A DNA stretch of 64,000 bases, from positions 1-64,000 of the forward strand of contig JAURVB010014983.1 in NCBI GenBank assembly GCA_033002965.1. The letters are read 5' to 3'. Both the position numbers and the translations under genes were made by a program. The notes beneath the pieces are model-generated. The model saw only the letters and a list, made by a program, of their open reading frames with translations. It searched no databases and had not been told where the DNA came from. The stretch comes from Piper betle. Its lineage: Eukaryota > Streptophyta > Magnoliopsida > Piperales > Piperaceae. Positions 13,342-26,300 of this stretch are shown one piece after another; position 1 is the stretch's first letter, and each line of letters starts with the position of its first letter.

Positions 13342-13785
13342 GGACGCTTGCTTCCGAGCTCTCTTCAGTGCTCTGGACTGGACTCTGGGATCACGGTTTA
13401 ACCTTGTTCATATTCTTTTTGCTTAAATTTACTAAAAGCAGATTTTCTATTAATTGGACAAATTATTAACTTCGAAAAAATATATTGTCCTTCATATTCA
13501 CTATTTTTAGCACTTTTATATAAAAAAGTGTATTTGCTTATTTAGCACAATAAAATGGCCAAACAAGTTGAAATAGTAACAAATTACAGTGCTTTATTAT
13601 GCGTATGAATTTTGAGGTAGGTTGTATTTGTTTTTGTTTTATTTTTACTCTAAAGTTTGATTATGTTGAGGTTTTATTATCAGGCTTGTCGAGATTTTTT
13701 ATAGTTAGATCGAAGTAAATCGAAATATGATATTTGTATTCATGAAATTTCAACTTAATAATTTCATAATTTTTCGCTTCTAGTC

Positions 13786-14060
13786 CCTGCCGCAGCGCCC
13801 AATCTCGCCGCCCCCTCCCATCCCGCCGGCGCCCTCCCCCTCCCCCAATGCCTATCGCCGCGCCCCTACCCCTGTTCCCCCCTCGCCCCTAGCCACGCCC
13901 TTCCAACCCCAACAACACCCCCTCCCCCCGCCGCCGCCACAGCGGCCAACGGGGCGGCGGGGGTTGGAAGGGGCGATCGAGGGCGAGGGGGGTGTGGCGG
14001 GGGTCATTGCGGCAGGGGCGCCGCTGGCGGGGGTGGGGATGGGCGGGCGGTCCAGCGAGC
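13786..14060. other. GC-rich island with long imperfect inverted repeat
   Basis: An abrupt, almost pure C-then-G island in AT-rich surroundings. Within it, about 13,876-13,934 and 13,950-13,993 are imperfect inverted copies; the best-paired core is GCCCTTCCAACCCC against GGGGTTGGAAGGGG. The left half is C-rich and the right half G-rich, so one strand could form a long hairpin. No coding role is visible. It lies between two divergent genes (OTU and MEE59), so it may be part of a shared upstream region. Confidence 0.6.
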
Positions 14061-14146
14061 CACCGCGACTAGGTAGCGAGGGGGCAGGTCTGGGCAGGTG
14101 GGTTTGAGACCAGGTTTAAGGCAATTGGGACAGGATTAGGGCGGTA

Positions 14147-14186
14147 AAATCTGGGCCGTTAGATTTCAATTGAACGGCCCAGATTT
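14147..14186. promoter_or_regulatory. Perfect 14-bp palindrome with TGGGCC arms upstream of MEE59
   Basis: AAATCTGGGCCGTT and AACGGCCCAGATTT are exact inverted copies separated by 12 bases. Both arms contain TGGGCC/GGCCCA, the site II motif. It lies about 385 bases upstream of the MEE59 start. Architecture and core resemble the palindrome at 2,978-3,007. The regulatory role is inferred. Confidence 0.5.
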
Positions 14187-14236
14187 GTCAACGCACCAAA
14201 TGCTGCTGAAAAAGGACCGTGTAATATAACGTTGCC

Positions 14237-14255
14237 ATATATATATATATATATA
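14237..14255. repeat. (TA)n microsatellite
   Basis: Short alternating AT run in the MEE59 upstream region. Confidence 0.85.
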
Positions 14256-14570
14256 ATGTCAAAAACTGAACAAACATTTACCATGAGTAAAAATAAAATG
14301 ACATTTACCATTAGATTAATGTTTACATTTTCACGAGGAAATGGTTGGAGGGGAGAAATAATATGTAAATCCTTTTGAAGGTGGATAAGGTTGCTGAGAT
14401 ATTTTTCCAGCAATTAGTGTCAAAGAACAGAACAACCGATCTCCCTTTTCCTTGACAAGGAAAAGGAGAACAACTACACCTTCCCATTGCAATCACCAGA
14501 TCAGAAGTATACTTTTCGCGGCTCTTGGCTAAGACCAAGTGGGTAGATCAGAAGAAAGCAAACATCGAGA

Positions 14571-15578
14571 ATGGCGAGGCCGAATCGAAGCGACGTCCAC
14601 CTCCCACCGGAGGAGGAGGCGAAAAGGGAGGAAGAAGCTCGAGAGTTCTTTGATGGGATTGCACCAAAGCGCCATTCGAAGCCCATGAGGAGCGAGTACT
14701 CCACCCTCTACCAGGACGCTCTTGCCGGCGACGACGTCGACCATGGACCCATCCCGGAGCTCTCCAAGTTTCAACAGCTCGAGACTCAATCCATGGTAAT
14801 TCGCTGCTTCCTCTCTAATCCATTTTTGATTGACATTCGGACGGGACCAACTGCAAACATGCATTTTAAGGTAGATAGTATATTTCTATACTGTTTAAGC
14901 TTACACCCATGGACATATAGCTAAAACTCTCTCTATCTAACAAGATAAATCACCAGACAAATTCATTATTTTGAAGGATAATTTGGTGTACACCACAATT
15001 GGGGCAGGAGAGGAGTTTGTGGAGACAGAGTACTACCAGGATCTGAACTGCATTGACAAGCAACACCATACTGTACGTATACGTATCTTCATAGGTGAAG
15101 AGAGAGAAGCACTTCAATAGGATAGATCTGTTGTTTGCGAGTGTGACCGAGTGCTTGTGTTAACTGATGCATGCAGACGGGATCGGGATTTATCAAGATA
15201 GAGAAAGGCAACAGCAATGGCTTCTCACTTCTGCAAGATGAATCTGTTGCTACTGACAGTCACCCTTGTAGGGGAAATCCCGCAACCAATGAATGGATTC
15301 CTGCCGCCGACACGGTAAGATTAATCAGGACTACAAAAAAGTTACCTCTAATTTTTGAAGTTCTGATAGGAATATATAGAATTGCTAATTGGACGAATCG
15401 AACTGAATTTTACTTAGCCCAAAACCCCATTATCCGACATATAAATCGCTGGATTGTCATTGATAATATTCCCTACGACAACGATAAAATCTTTAGTTTC
15501 GACTCACGCGGGTGGAATTTTTTGATGCATTTTTAGGTGATTCCAGCTTCGAGAAAGCCAATGAGGAGCGACAACTGA
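14571..15578 (+). CDS. MEE59: MEE59-like small protein (maternal effect embryo arrest 59)
   Basis: Four exons join in phase 0: 14571-14795, 15013-15072, 15177-15314 and 15537-15578, giving 154 residues. The start MARPNRSDVHLPPEEEAKR and the block REFFDGIAPKRHSKPMRSEY are the hallmarks of this plant-specific family. The end ...SRKPMRSDN followed by TGA is also typical. The product is hydrophilic and acidic, with no signal peptide or membrane segment. The Arabidopsis homologue was named from an embryo-arrest mutant screen; its molecular function is not known to me. Exon 2 uses the AG immediately before GAG TTT; the AG a few bases earlier would lose frame. No lesion is seen. Its 3' end faces that of COG8, with about 210 bp between the stop codon and the last recognisable COG8 exon. 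Confidence 0.82.
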
Positions 15579-15790
15579 TTGCAGTTGAACCATCTTCGGC
15601 AGCTTCAAGGATTGTTATGAAATATTAAGAGAATAAATGTTTGTTTGCTATGGCTACTTATGGACGTTTTTCCTCTAATTTATATCCAATAAATACCATT
15701 CTAATACTTTGTTTTGTAGATAGGTGCTTCAATAAAATAGCTGCTATCAATAATTTGTAAACAAGTATCGAACTTTGTAATCATGGACAC

Positions 15791-18700
15791 CTTGATATAA
15801 GCATGGCATAGAGAAAGGAAAAGTACAGATTCATTGTCACGGAGCACTCGGGTAGCATTGTATCCCACTAGAGAATCAGAAACAGCTTGCAAGCCTTTAA
15901 CAAGTTCCTAAGCCAGAATATGGTTTTAAGCTCAATGGGGCACAAGGTCTAAGTTTGTTCATGGCTGCTGAGACACCTGACAGAAGTAAAAGTTTGTGAG
16001 GAAAAACAAAAGCAAAAGAGTTGAGAGAAATGAGGAGTGACAAATGTAGATATTCAATGTGCATGGTCACCATTAACAAACACAGCAATGGGCGGGTGTT
16101 CCATTAAAGACGAAGATGGAATCACATCGTCCTGATTTTCATCACTGGACCTATTAGATGAGAAACCAACAGGTGGAAGGGGCACCCAACGATGTGAATC
16201 TAAAACTAACTGACACAGAAAAATGATAAAGATAATAAGTGAGGAATAAATTAATTTGCTAGGTCAGTGAAATAACGTAAATCTGAATGAATTCACATCA
16301 CCAGATCAACAACAATGTCAAGCCAGATTCATACCTGAAAACTTTCCACAGCTGCCTTAATGTTCTTTGAAAATAAGTTCAGGACAGCTCTGCAAAGGCG
16401 CCATACAAGTTAGCCAAGTTATGGAAGTCATGTAAAACACCATGAAGGTCATATAAAAGAACTCCACAACAAGAAACAGCCACATACACTTCAAAGATGG
16501 GAGGCAGCAATCCTCGGAAATCCAATCCAGCCCCACCAAGACCGGCAGCACAGTACTGACAGATGAAAATGGACTTTATTTTCATCAACCAAAGAGCAGT
16601 TCAAGAAATAATGACTGAAGAAAAAATTCAATCCTCACCATGCAGAGGTCAAGAATATTTGATAGAGTAACCCCTTCTTTTATCTTAGGGAGCATGGTTT
16701 TAAGTGTACTCAGAAGATTAGTGATTTGGTGCATAGCCCAGCTAAAACGAAGCCCATTGTCATAGTTATCTTCGTTTCCTGACTTGTCATCAGTGAAGAT
16801 TGCCCTATATTGAGTAACAACGTCAAATAGATGAGTCCTATAACAGTTCACGATTCCCTTCAAGTACTCATAAACACTTTTCTGGTCAAGGTCATCCAAG
16901 ATGCCAGCAAGCCATGCCTCTCTGCACCTCAAAAACTGTTTAAATCAAAGCATAAATATACGAAATGAGAAACAAAGTAAATATAATTTGAATATATTTT
17001 TCTCTTGAAAAATGCACAACCATTGACATAATTTACAGCTACACTGATGCTAGAAGTTACCACTCAATCAAATTTTATGTTAAAGAAACTCATCGGATAC
17101 CTGCAGACGCATTTGTGACTCGGTAAATATGCCAATTCGACGTAAATATCCAATTATCCTTAGAAATTCTGGCAACTGCAAACACAGAGAAGGATGAGTA
17201 ATTTCACAATATGAAGATTCTATGAACAAAACAGAAGGGATAATGCTTGCTTGGGGAAAAATACATAATCATTTTCCATCGCAACCTCGGCAACCAAAAC
17301 TATTTAAGTTTGCTTCCATTTGGCAACATGGCATGACAATGCTTTCAAATATACATAAAACAGCTACTCTCCCTCATGAGTGAAAATGTTTCATGATGGA
17401 CCCAGAAGGTGAAATGGCCATTTCTCCAACCCATATAATCAAGTTCAAAATACTAATTGTCCAAAGTTTATTGTATATTCTTGAATTTTTTTTAAAAAAA
17501 ACAGAATTGGTAGCAAAAAAGGGTTAGCAAATGTTAATTTTGACTTACAAACTTGTCAGGAAGTTTTAACAGACCTGAATATTAGATCGAAGTTTTTGCA
17601 ACAGCTGAGAAATCAGAGATTGAGTTGTGAGCTTAACTTCTGTGGCAAGGGACTGAATTACAGGCAGCCTATAGTTACATACAATAAGGGTGTGGGTGTC
17701 AAAATTAATTGATTGTAAAACAATTTTGAAGTCAGACCCATATACAATTAACCACTCACTTGGGATGCACGGGCAGCTTAAAAACATATGCTTCCAAATC
17801 AAGGGCTTCATCATAATTTCCATTCCGAATGCATCTGCACAGTACTATTGAAATATTCAATTTGGAAGTCTCAGAAACAGTCTTTCTTACAAAGATATGC
17901 CTGGTGCTTGATATTCTAGTCCATTCAGCACTATATTGATTAAGCACTTCAATAAGAAGCAGTAATAATCACTTGACAACAGATACTCACGTGTCCATGA
18001 GCTGAGGAATTTCCAATAAGTCAAGTAAAGTACTATGGTTGGCCAGTAATGTGCGATTCAACTTCTGCTTCTCCAAAATTTGTTGTGCTGAGTCAACAAA
18101 CTCAGACAGCCAGACGTAAGCTTTGGTATCTCACTAATCTACATGAAAAGATATTCATCGAGAAGAAACCACATCATAGGAACTTCTCTAACAGAACTGA
18201 TTGCAAAGTAAAACAATCCTCGTCAGTTGTCACCATCAGTTTGGACCAAGTCAAATGTCACACTAATTAACAACGAAGTTCTCAAGGCATAGGTCATGAA
18301 AATTAATGAAGACAAACAAGTATTCCACCTTCAAAAGCAACATGAATATTCATCCTAGCCCTTAAGTTACCATTTCAAATGCAGTAACTGAAATCATCAA
18401 ACCTTCACCAAGTGAAACACGAATTCCAGCTCTAGAAGCAACAGAAATGTACATTTGCATTCAAATAGAGCTAACATTTCCAATACAAATGGTTAAAGGA
18501 ACCAAAATTTATTCCTTTCTATTCAGCAGAATAAAGTCCTACTATACAATTTAACCTAATCCAAACAACAGTAAACCTGATATTCATGAAAAACATAAAC
18601 AGAGGCGGTGGATGAGTTTCCACAGCCAACACTGAATAATATGTGCAGAAGTAAGCCAGTCAAATGCACACGCGGGATCTTCAAGAACAGGCAACATAAG

Positions 18701-19560
18701 ATACATCATCCAAATTTCACGCCAATCGGCAATCAAATTCTCAAGATATAATTCAGGAAAAAATACGAACACGAAAAACTATCCCAGCTTTAAAAGCAAT
18801 TGAAATACCTGTCCGGACTCTTAGCTACCATTTCAAACGCAATAACTGAACTACCAAAGTTTCCCCTTCTCCATTCAGTATAACGTATTCCAATCAAAAT
18901 AACATTACACACCAAAACATAGAAGTTGAATTCATCTTCTATACATGCACCGCATTACTAAACACAACCAACCAAATTTCATGCTGATCAGCAATTAAAT
19001 TCTCAAGGTAAAAATCAATAATGCTAGCTTCAAAAGCAATAGAAATGCCCAAGCAGACCCAACAAATGAAGCCACCATTTCCAATGCAGCAACCAAAACA
19101 CCAAAGCTTCCCACTTTCCATTCAACATAACCATTCCAAACAACACTAGCCAGAAATCCCTCCAAAAAACATTACCAGCGCCTGCAGATAAGAGTCCACA
19201 TCCGAGACTTGCTCTCGAATCGAAAGCAACGCATCGGCGGCGGCAATGAATGCCCTGTAGTTCCCAACCGCCACCTCCTGCATCTGACGCCGGACCCGCT
19301 CCGCATCCACACGCAGCAGCTCCGGCTCCTAACCATTCCGACACCACAACCACAAACAAAGATCAAAGCTTTGCACACCACCAAACCAACACACAACAAA
19401 ACCAAATGAGTTGCCAAGAAAAAGGAGGCACCTTTTGTAAGCGATCGAGAGTGAAGGAGAGGAGCTCGGAGACGTAGGGCTGCTGCGAGGCACCGGCGAG
19501 GGGGATGACGCCGGCGGCCATGGTGTCGCCGCCGTCGTCCGCCGGCAAATCGAGCTGCAT
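15791..19560 (-). pseudogene. COG8: COG8, conserved oligomeric Golgi complex subunit 8, damaged and truncated
   Basis: COG8 belongs to lobe B of the COG tether for retrograde vesicles at the Golgi. Exons: 19560-19432, 19328-19176, 18138-17991, 17834-17760, 17668-17575, 17175-17101, 16935-16639, 16555-16490, 16389-16335, 16209-16071, 15976-15791. Family blocks are clear: [111 protein letters not shown] and ALE-type helices between them. Lesions: exon 3 is one base short after the SGC block; the exon 8 donor is out of phase by one base; exon 11 has an extra base after LSLK, then an in-frame TAG where Gln (CAG) is usual. The conserved C-terminal exon after HAYIK is absent before MEE59. Several kinds of lesion support a real pseudogene. 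Confidence 0.85.
18300..19160. repeat. Degenerate tandem repeats inside COG8 intron 2
   Basis: At least two and probably three diverged copies of a roughly 250-300 bp unit. Shared landmarks are an 'ATTTCA..CAATTAAATTCTCAAG' word near 18,710-18,750 and 18,975-19,010, and a 'GCAATTGAAAT..CCATTTC' word near 18,360, 18,800 and 19,035-19,085. The unit does not code. Confidence 0.5.
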
Positions 19561-20327
19561 GCCCTTCTAATTATGCTTGTCAAAGATATCTAGTTTTTAT
19601 TTTTCATTTTATTTAGTTTTATATATTCTGAAGTAAAAATTAAAACATGGATACAATAAAAAAATTACACAAAAATGAAAATTACATGGATGGAAGACAT
19701 TAAAATAACATGATCTTTTATAATTAAGACTTTAATATATTTTTGTGATCCAGTAAAATGCTAAAATAAATAGTATAATAAAATAGGAAAACGAGAAGAA
19801 AAAACGGAAATCATTCTTTCAAAAAGAATTTTATGCTTAATAATATAAATATCTTGTAACTCATTTTATCCACAAAATATATCGAGCTTTGAGCTTCGTG
19901 CCCAATAGAATAAAAATGCGCCGCACCCAAGCTCGATTCATGTTATTAGTTATATAGTTATAATGCAATAAGTGGAGGTGATACTGTTCTTTTCTGAAGG
20001 GGAAGTGAAACTGTTTGTAGTTGTAGATTCGAATTTGCTTTTTCATTATCTTTCCCACTTGCATTGAAAATATAAATCAATAATCTTCTATGAAATAGCA
20101 AAAACTACATCAGCTCTCCATTTATATCCATTAACAAGTAGTAAAATTTATTCTCATTAAGATTCTAGGGGCATACAATTGTCCGCCATTGTTTATTTCA
20201 AGCATGAGAATGTTTACTTCTCTTATGATGGTTCAAATACATGTGCTGGATTCTCAACGTTATTGGCTTATCATAGCTGGAAGATGTTTCTGGCAATACC
20301 AAGTAACCTACTAGCACTCAAGCAGCT
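19561..20327. other. Intergenic between COG8 start and PHS2 end
   Basis: AT-rich sequence that should contain the COG8 promoter and the PHS2 3' UTR. I see no coding or repeat structure. Confidence 0.6.
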
Positions 20328-23300
20328 TCATGGTACAGGGCACTCTTCTATTTCCCATATATCATTCGCATACTGAGCAATGGTTCTGTCACTACTAAAT
20401 TTACCACAGCCAGCAGTGCTAAGAATAGACATTTTAAGCCATTTGCTCCTATCCCTGAAATGGTTTGATAGAATAAGCAAGTAGTCCAAAGATGTTATAC
20501 GAAGTAAATGAATTGTTAATCATAACGTTTGGAATAAATTAAGCCTTTGAAGGAAAATTAACATAGTAACATTGAAGGCATAAACAGCAATAAAACAAAA
20601 ACTTGGGTTATTTGTAAAATCTTACTTGTAAGCCTCATCCACCCTGGACTGGGCATCTAAGTAGCCAGGGAAGTCATGACCGACCAGGAAATAGTCACCG
20701 CGGCCAAAACCAGAATTACCCTCCAAGGAATCCAGTAGAGGGTTATAATCATAGGTGCCAAATGTTCCACTCCTTATGTATTGTTTGGCTTCTTCAAAGC
20801 GTGCATCTGGTTTAAACTGCAAATCCAACTGTTAGTTTTAAGCTTCAACCACTGTAATGACCATCTATTCTGATCACCCACAATCAGTAAGAAGTGTAGC
20901 AAGTGTTTAGTCGACGAAAAGATAGCACAGTGTATAAGAAACCTTACCATTCCTGCTTCTCTGTTCTTGCGCAATTTCGGAACTTCATTGGCTTTAGCGC
21001 CAAAGAGAAAGAAATTATCCTCCCCAATTTCTTCTCTGATTTCCACGTTGGCTCCATCTAATGTTCCAATAATAAGGCATCCATTTAATGCAAATTTCAT
21101 GTTGCTTGTACCACTTGCCTCCATGCCTGCAGTGCTGATATGCTGAGAAAGTTCACTCCCAGGTATCAGCAATTCTGCTACAGATACATTGTAGTTTGGA
21201 ATGAAGACAACCTGTCATTTAGCAAAAGCAAAAAACTCAAAATTGCATTGAGACGAGTGGATACTATTGGCAAATAATATTGATATTAGGAAATACAGAA
21301 AATCTACATTAAACAATGATAAGACAGAGGGCTTGTGCTCACTGCCAATATGCATCTACTCCCTAACAGTCTACAGAAAGATGCGCTGTTCTGAATAATA
21401 ATTTCGAGAGCCTTCTATACATAAGCTACAACTAATATAGCTTTTATATGAGATACAACTTCTATTTGAAATAATTAAATGGGTTCCACTCATAGTTTTA
21501 AATACCGTACCGGCTATCATATTAGATATTTAGCTGGCACACAGTATGCATGGTTTAACCAGGTTGATCTAGATTTAAAATATTATACCAAATTTAAGAA
21601 AAATTAATATATAATTTGTCAAATAAGTCATAAGTTTTATTGGTTGTCGTTTTTATTTTATAACTTAAATTTTTAAATAATGTATATAAGACATATTAAA
21701 ATTATTTTGGTAATATCGAAGACCTATTATTATTTTATCATAGATAATTTGTTTATATATTTGTAAAGATCTTTTAAATAAATTGTTGATGAAAGGAAAG
21801 AGTTTGTACAGAAATAGTTATAATTATTAAGAAAAGCCACATTGTACTAAGTGCCAAGGTTGGCTCATGGTTGAAGATTTATAGGTTGACGTCAAGGTGC
21901 CATGTTTGATTCCTAGTGGCGACCTTATTCTCCCCTTATTGCCTTGAACCAACAAATCTTGAATAATATCAGGTTTTCCAAGTTTTGGGCCGATTTCACC
22001 AAAAATTAGGCTCAAAATACCTGGTATGCTGTAGGATAATATGAACTTTTGAACCGGACCGGATTTGGCCCTCACCCAATATATTGAGTAGAACTCGCCG
22101 GTCTGGTCTGGTTTTAAAAACTATGGTTCAACTACCTAAAATCCACATTTAAAAATTAATATTTAAGGTACTCATAAATTTTCAAATAAATCTACCTCTT
22201 CTAACCCATTTGTCATAAATTATCAAAATAATTATAATAAAAAATATTTTTAAACTAATACATTTTTAGAAGATCCAAAAGTAGGATTAAAATTTATCAA
22301 CCTCCTACTTATGCACTCTACTTTTAATACATATAGACTTCATTATGCAAGGACTCACAAAAAAAGTTCAAATTAAGGGTGTAACTCATATAAGCTATGA
22401 GGTGTGGATCACCTTAATTTTCCTCTAATTTCCTATTATCTATAGTGACATGATATATTATTTGTCATCTTCTACACCTTATCTCAGCTATGCAAGAGGG
22501 CCAGCTGGTAACAAAGGAACCTTGTTTGACTCAACTTGTGCAGTATGAAGCAACGGAATACAATTTCACAAGCCTAAATATAAGTTGATAGAACAGTAAA
22601 AAGCTATATGCATTAAAACATTTACCTTCAAATAATCATTAACCTCTGGATCAGTGTTCACAACGGCACCAACATCATTGACAAGCTTAACAATGCGCTT
22701 AGCATTAGTATACGTGGCAAATGCTTTTCCTCCAATAATGATGGTACGAGGAGTTGTTTTCTTCGTTCCTCATTGCTCATCTCCTGCAAACATAACCCAT
22801 TACATTTCAGCATACATAATCCCATTTACTGATTATACATGGAAAAGTTTATGTTATAGAACTCATACGCCTGAACTACACATTTGCACTTCTCTGTACT
22901 GATTGCAAGAATACTTGTCCTGAATATACTACAAGCCATCACCAACTAATCATGCAACTCAATGTCAAAATCTCCCTAGAATTACTCCTTTCATCTTAGT
23001 TGCTCAATGTCAACTATGTCCTCTTATCACCTGCTCCTCCTTTGAATGTTTCCTTAACTACAATGCATTCCCAAAAGTGTCTCACTTTCAACAGCAAGCT
23101 GGTGGAAAGGAAACTCTCATACCTCAGGTTCCAGCACTAAGTCTAGATTAACAGTAAGCAGTTTATATCATAATTTACAGCTGAACATTACATAAATAGT
23201 TTTTAACATGCATTTAATCAATTACGCATAGACTTTCACTAAGGTTCAGTCAATTCAAGCCAAACCTGACCCTTCACCAAGCCAGTACTTAAACTACAGG

Positions 23301-26300
23301 AAGTCATTACACAACAAAGGACAATGTAACTATGAATAGGCAAAGAATACCTTTAACTTCTTATATCTGTACACCACACCAATAATGTTGAGCAGCTGTC
23401 TCTTATACTCATGTATGCGCTTGACTTGAATGTCAAAAAGGCTGTTAGGGTCCATATTGATACCAGTAACTTCAAGCACATACTTTGCCAGACGAGATTT
23501 AGTAGCCATCTTCGCCGATGCCCACTCAGCATGTAAGTCTTCGTTGTCAGCAAACTAGAATAGCAAGTGTTGGCCAAAAAGAACAAGATTGATAAAAAGC
23601 AGATTTCCATAGGGTGTAAGAAATAATAATCTATAACAATGGGATAACTCACTTGGCGAAGTCCAGACAGTAAGCCAAGGTTGGTCACCCACTCATCAGT
23701 TTTTAACCATTTAGAGATTATGCAACTTAAATCAGGGTTGCAAAATTTTAGCCATCGGCGAGGAGTAATCCCATTTGTTTTATTCTGAAATTTGGTTGGC
23801 CATATAGAGACATAATCTGCAAACAGTTCTGACTTTAAGATGTCACTATGTAGTTCTGCAACTCCATTTACCTGCCACATGCAACAATTAAGCTGTTATT
23901 AATCAATTTGAATTATTATATATATAAAATAAAACACGGTGTCAGTTTATACAGCGAGATGGAAAAAACAATATATATCTCCCATTTTAAATTGCTCAAC
24001 AATAGCTGTCAACTCATAACACAGATGTGATGCTACCACATTTAGTCCTCTTGGAACCATAATAGCAATAAGGACTTAATCATAGGGATTTTATATTTCA
24101 ATTAAGGCATTTTGAGACTGGACATTCCCCTAAATTTTTAGCAGCATGATTTCAAAATGATAAATGCAAAGACCAAATCGGGATCAACAAGCAGTGCACT
24201 ATTTATGATCTGCTTAAAATTCAATTCTAAACAAAGTAGACAGTCTTAATCATGCACGCCTAGCCTAAGGACATGTGTAGATCAAGGAAACTACCTAGGA
24301 ACTTGAGTCTTAAAACTCAACTAGTCGCTTGCTTGCGCAATGCACGGCATTAGATAATTTGTAGCTATTTATTATTTTCGTATTTGGCTATTCTCAAGTG
24401 ATTTAAATTTTAATAAAAATTTATATTTGCTTAGTATAAAATATACTCTATCTAAAAACTTTTTCTTCAATATTTATTTGTTTTACTTGATTTGTATTAT
24501 AATAAATATCATCCCTTTTAGATTAAAACACATGAGTTTTTTTAGCTCTCATCGCGTTTTAGCCATTTTCGTGTTATAATTGATTCTAGCCTCACAATAA
24601 TAATTTTATAGCCAAGCTTATTTAATTTTGAATTATTATTATTTTTAGTTTCTATTAGAAAACGCTGGAGTATAATTCTACTCATATCAGGAATTCAAAA
24701 AATGGTAAATTTTGACATATTTATTACAATCATAGTTATCAAATTAAATTTTGTCACTTAATAATGGATACTTAATTTAGAATTTTTGCATAATTTAGGA
24801 TTTCTATTTATTTATTTATTTATTATCTATATTAAGAAAAAATTAGGGTACAATTTTATCCAAAAATCTTTAAAAAAATTACATTTAATTATTGAAAGTT
24901 TACTTGAATTAATATTTTTATTTATTAATACTTATTATTACTTGTTTTTGACATACAATTATATTCATTTGAACCATGTAATCGAACCCAAGTGATTGAA
25001 CCCCTTTGTTGAGCCCGTGCCTTCACAGCTAATTATTAGAAACAGTCCACGGTGGTTCCAAAATCCAAGGAAGAAGATAAGAAGAAAGAGAGGATAAGAC
25101 GGGCTATCAAGGATTTTGGAGGCTTGAAATGAGGAACAATAAATAGTTGGGCAGGTGAGGATTTAATGGCCGTAATGAGAACTGTAGAGGTAATGAGAGT
25201 TTTATAAAAAAACCACATTAACGTGACGAAGGGGGGGCCTCGTTACTTTAAAGAAAATTATAGAAGAAAAGGAGTAGACAAGAAGAGAGGATAAGAGGAA
25301 GAGCCCCTTGCCAGAGAACCTTTTCGGCGATCCCCCAACCCATTTTGCTACCCACCAAGGAAAGAAGGACCACCTTCCCTGCTCGTCACCCACCTCTTAG
25401 AGAGCTTTTGAGAAGTTGCAGAGACTATCATCCACTTACGTGCTCCACTTGTTGATCACCATCACCGCTGGAGATTATCTTGGAGTCAAGCTATTCATCA
25501 CCGCTTTGCTGCAACATATCTACCCGAAAGGTGAGTTTTTTCTCTTTGGCAGGTGAAAGTTTGAAGCAGAAAACTTCAGCGGAGAGTTGATTTTGCGGCT
25601 GTTTTCCGACCAACACTGGTAGTTCCCAACCCCACCTTGGTGTCCAAAGTGAAGCCAGAGAAGTGATCTTCAGTTCTGAGTGGAGTCCTGCTGGAGTTCG
25701 TTGCCGTCGTCGGTGGAAAAAATCAAGAAGTGGTTGACTGGAGAAGGAGAAAGCAGAGGAGATTGAAGCAGAAAACTGCCGTAGAGAATTGATTTCGTGG
25801 TATTTTTCAACCAACGCCAACCGTTCCCAACCCTGCCTTGTGTCCAAAGTGAATCCAGTAAAGCGATCTTCAGTTATGGGTGGAGTCCCGCCAAAGTTCA
25901 ATGCCGCCATTGCCGGAATTTTGAGAAAAAGTTGCTGATCGGAGCAAGGAAAGAAAAGAAAGCCGCTAACTCGCAGACCTCAGTCTAGCCAGGACAGGCC
26001 ACCGACGACCAAACCGACACTATCACCGAACTCTCCTCAACACCGTCAACAAACCTAAGTCGAGATCCGCTGCAGGAAGAGCCAAAAGTCGTCGGAAAAT
26101 AACCCAAAAGAGCAGTGCAACAGCAGCAAGCAGCCAACTTCAGAGAGTCCGTTCGGCCAATCACCGCCACCGCAGGACAAACCGCCTACTCCAATCGATT
26201 GCCCTTGGCTCCAGGTATAAACCCAAATCGAATACATCCGGATCAAGCTGCCACCTTCGCCGAAAAACAGTGACAAAGCTCGAGCAATACACAATGCCGC

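Noticed and set aside
19209..19583. Open frames overlapping COG8 exons 1 and 2
   Set aside because: They are out-of-frame shadows of the COG8 N-terminal exons.
24786..24995. Hydrophobic 69-codon frame in PHS2 intron 9
   Set aside because: Pure AT-rich composition (Phe, Leu, Ile, Tyr, Asn, Lys); no conserved feature.
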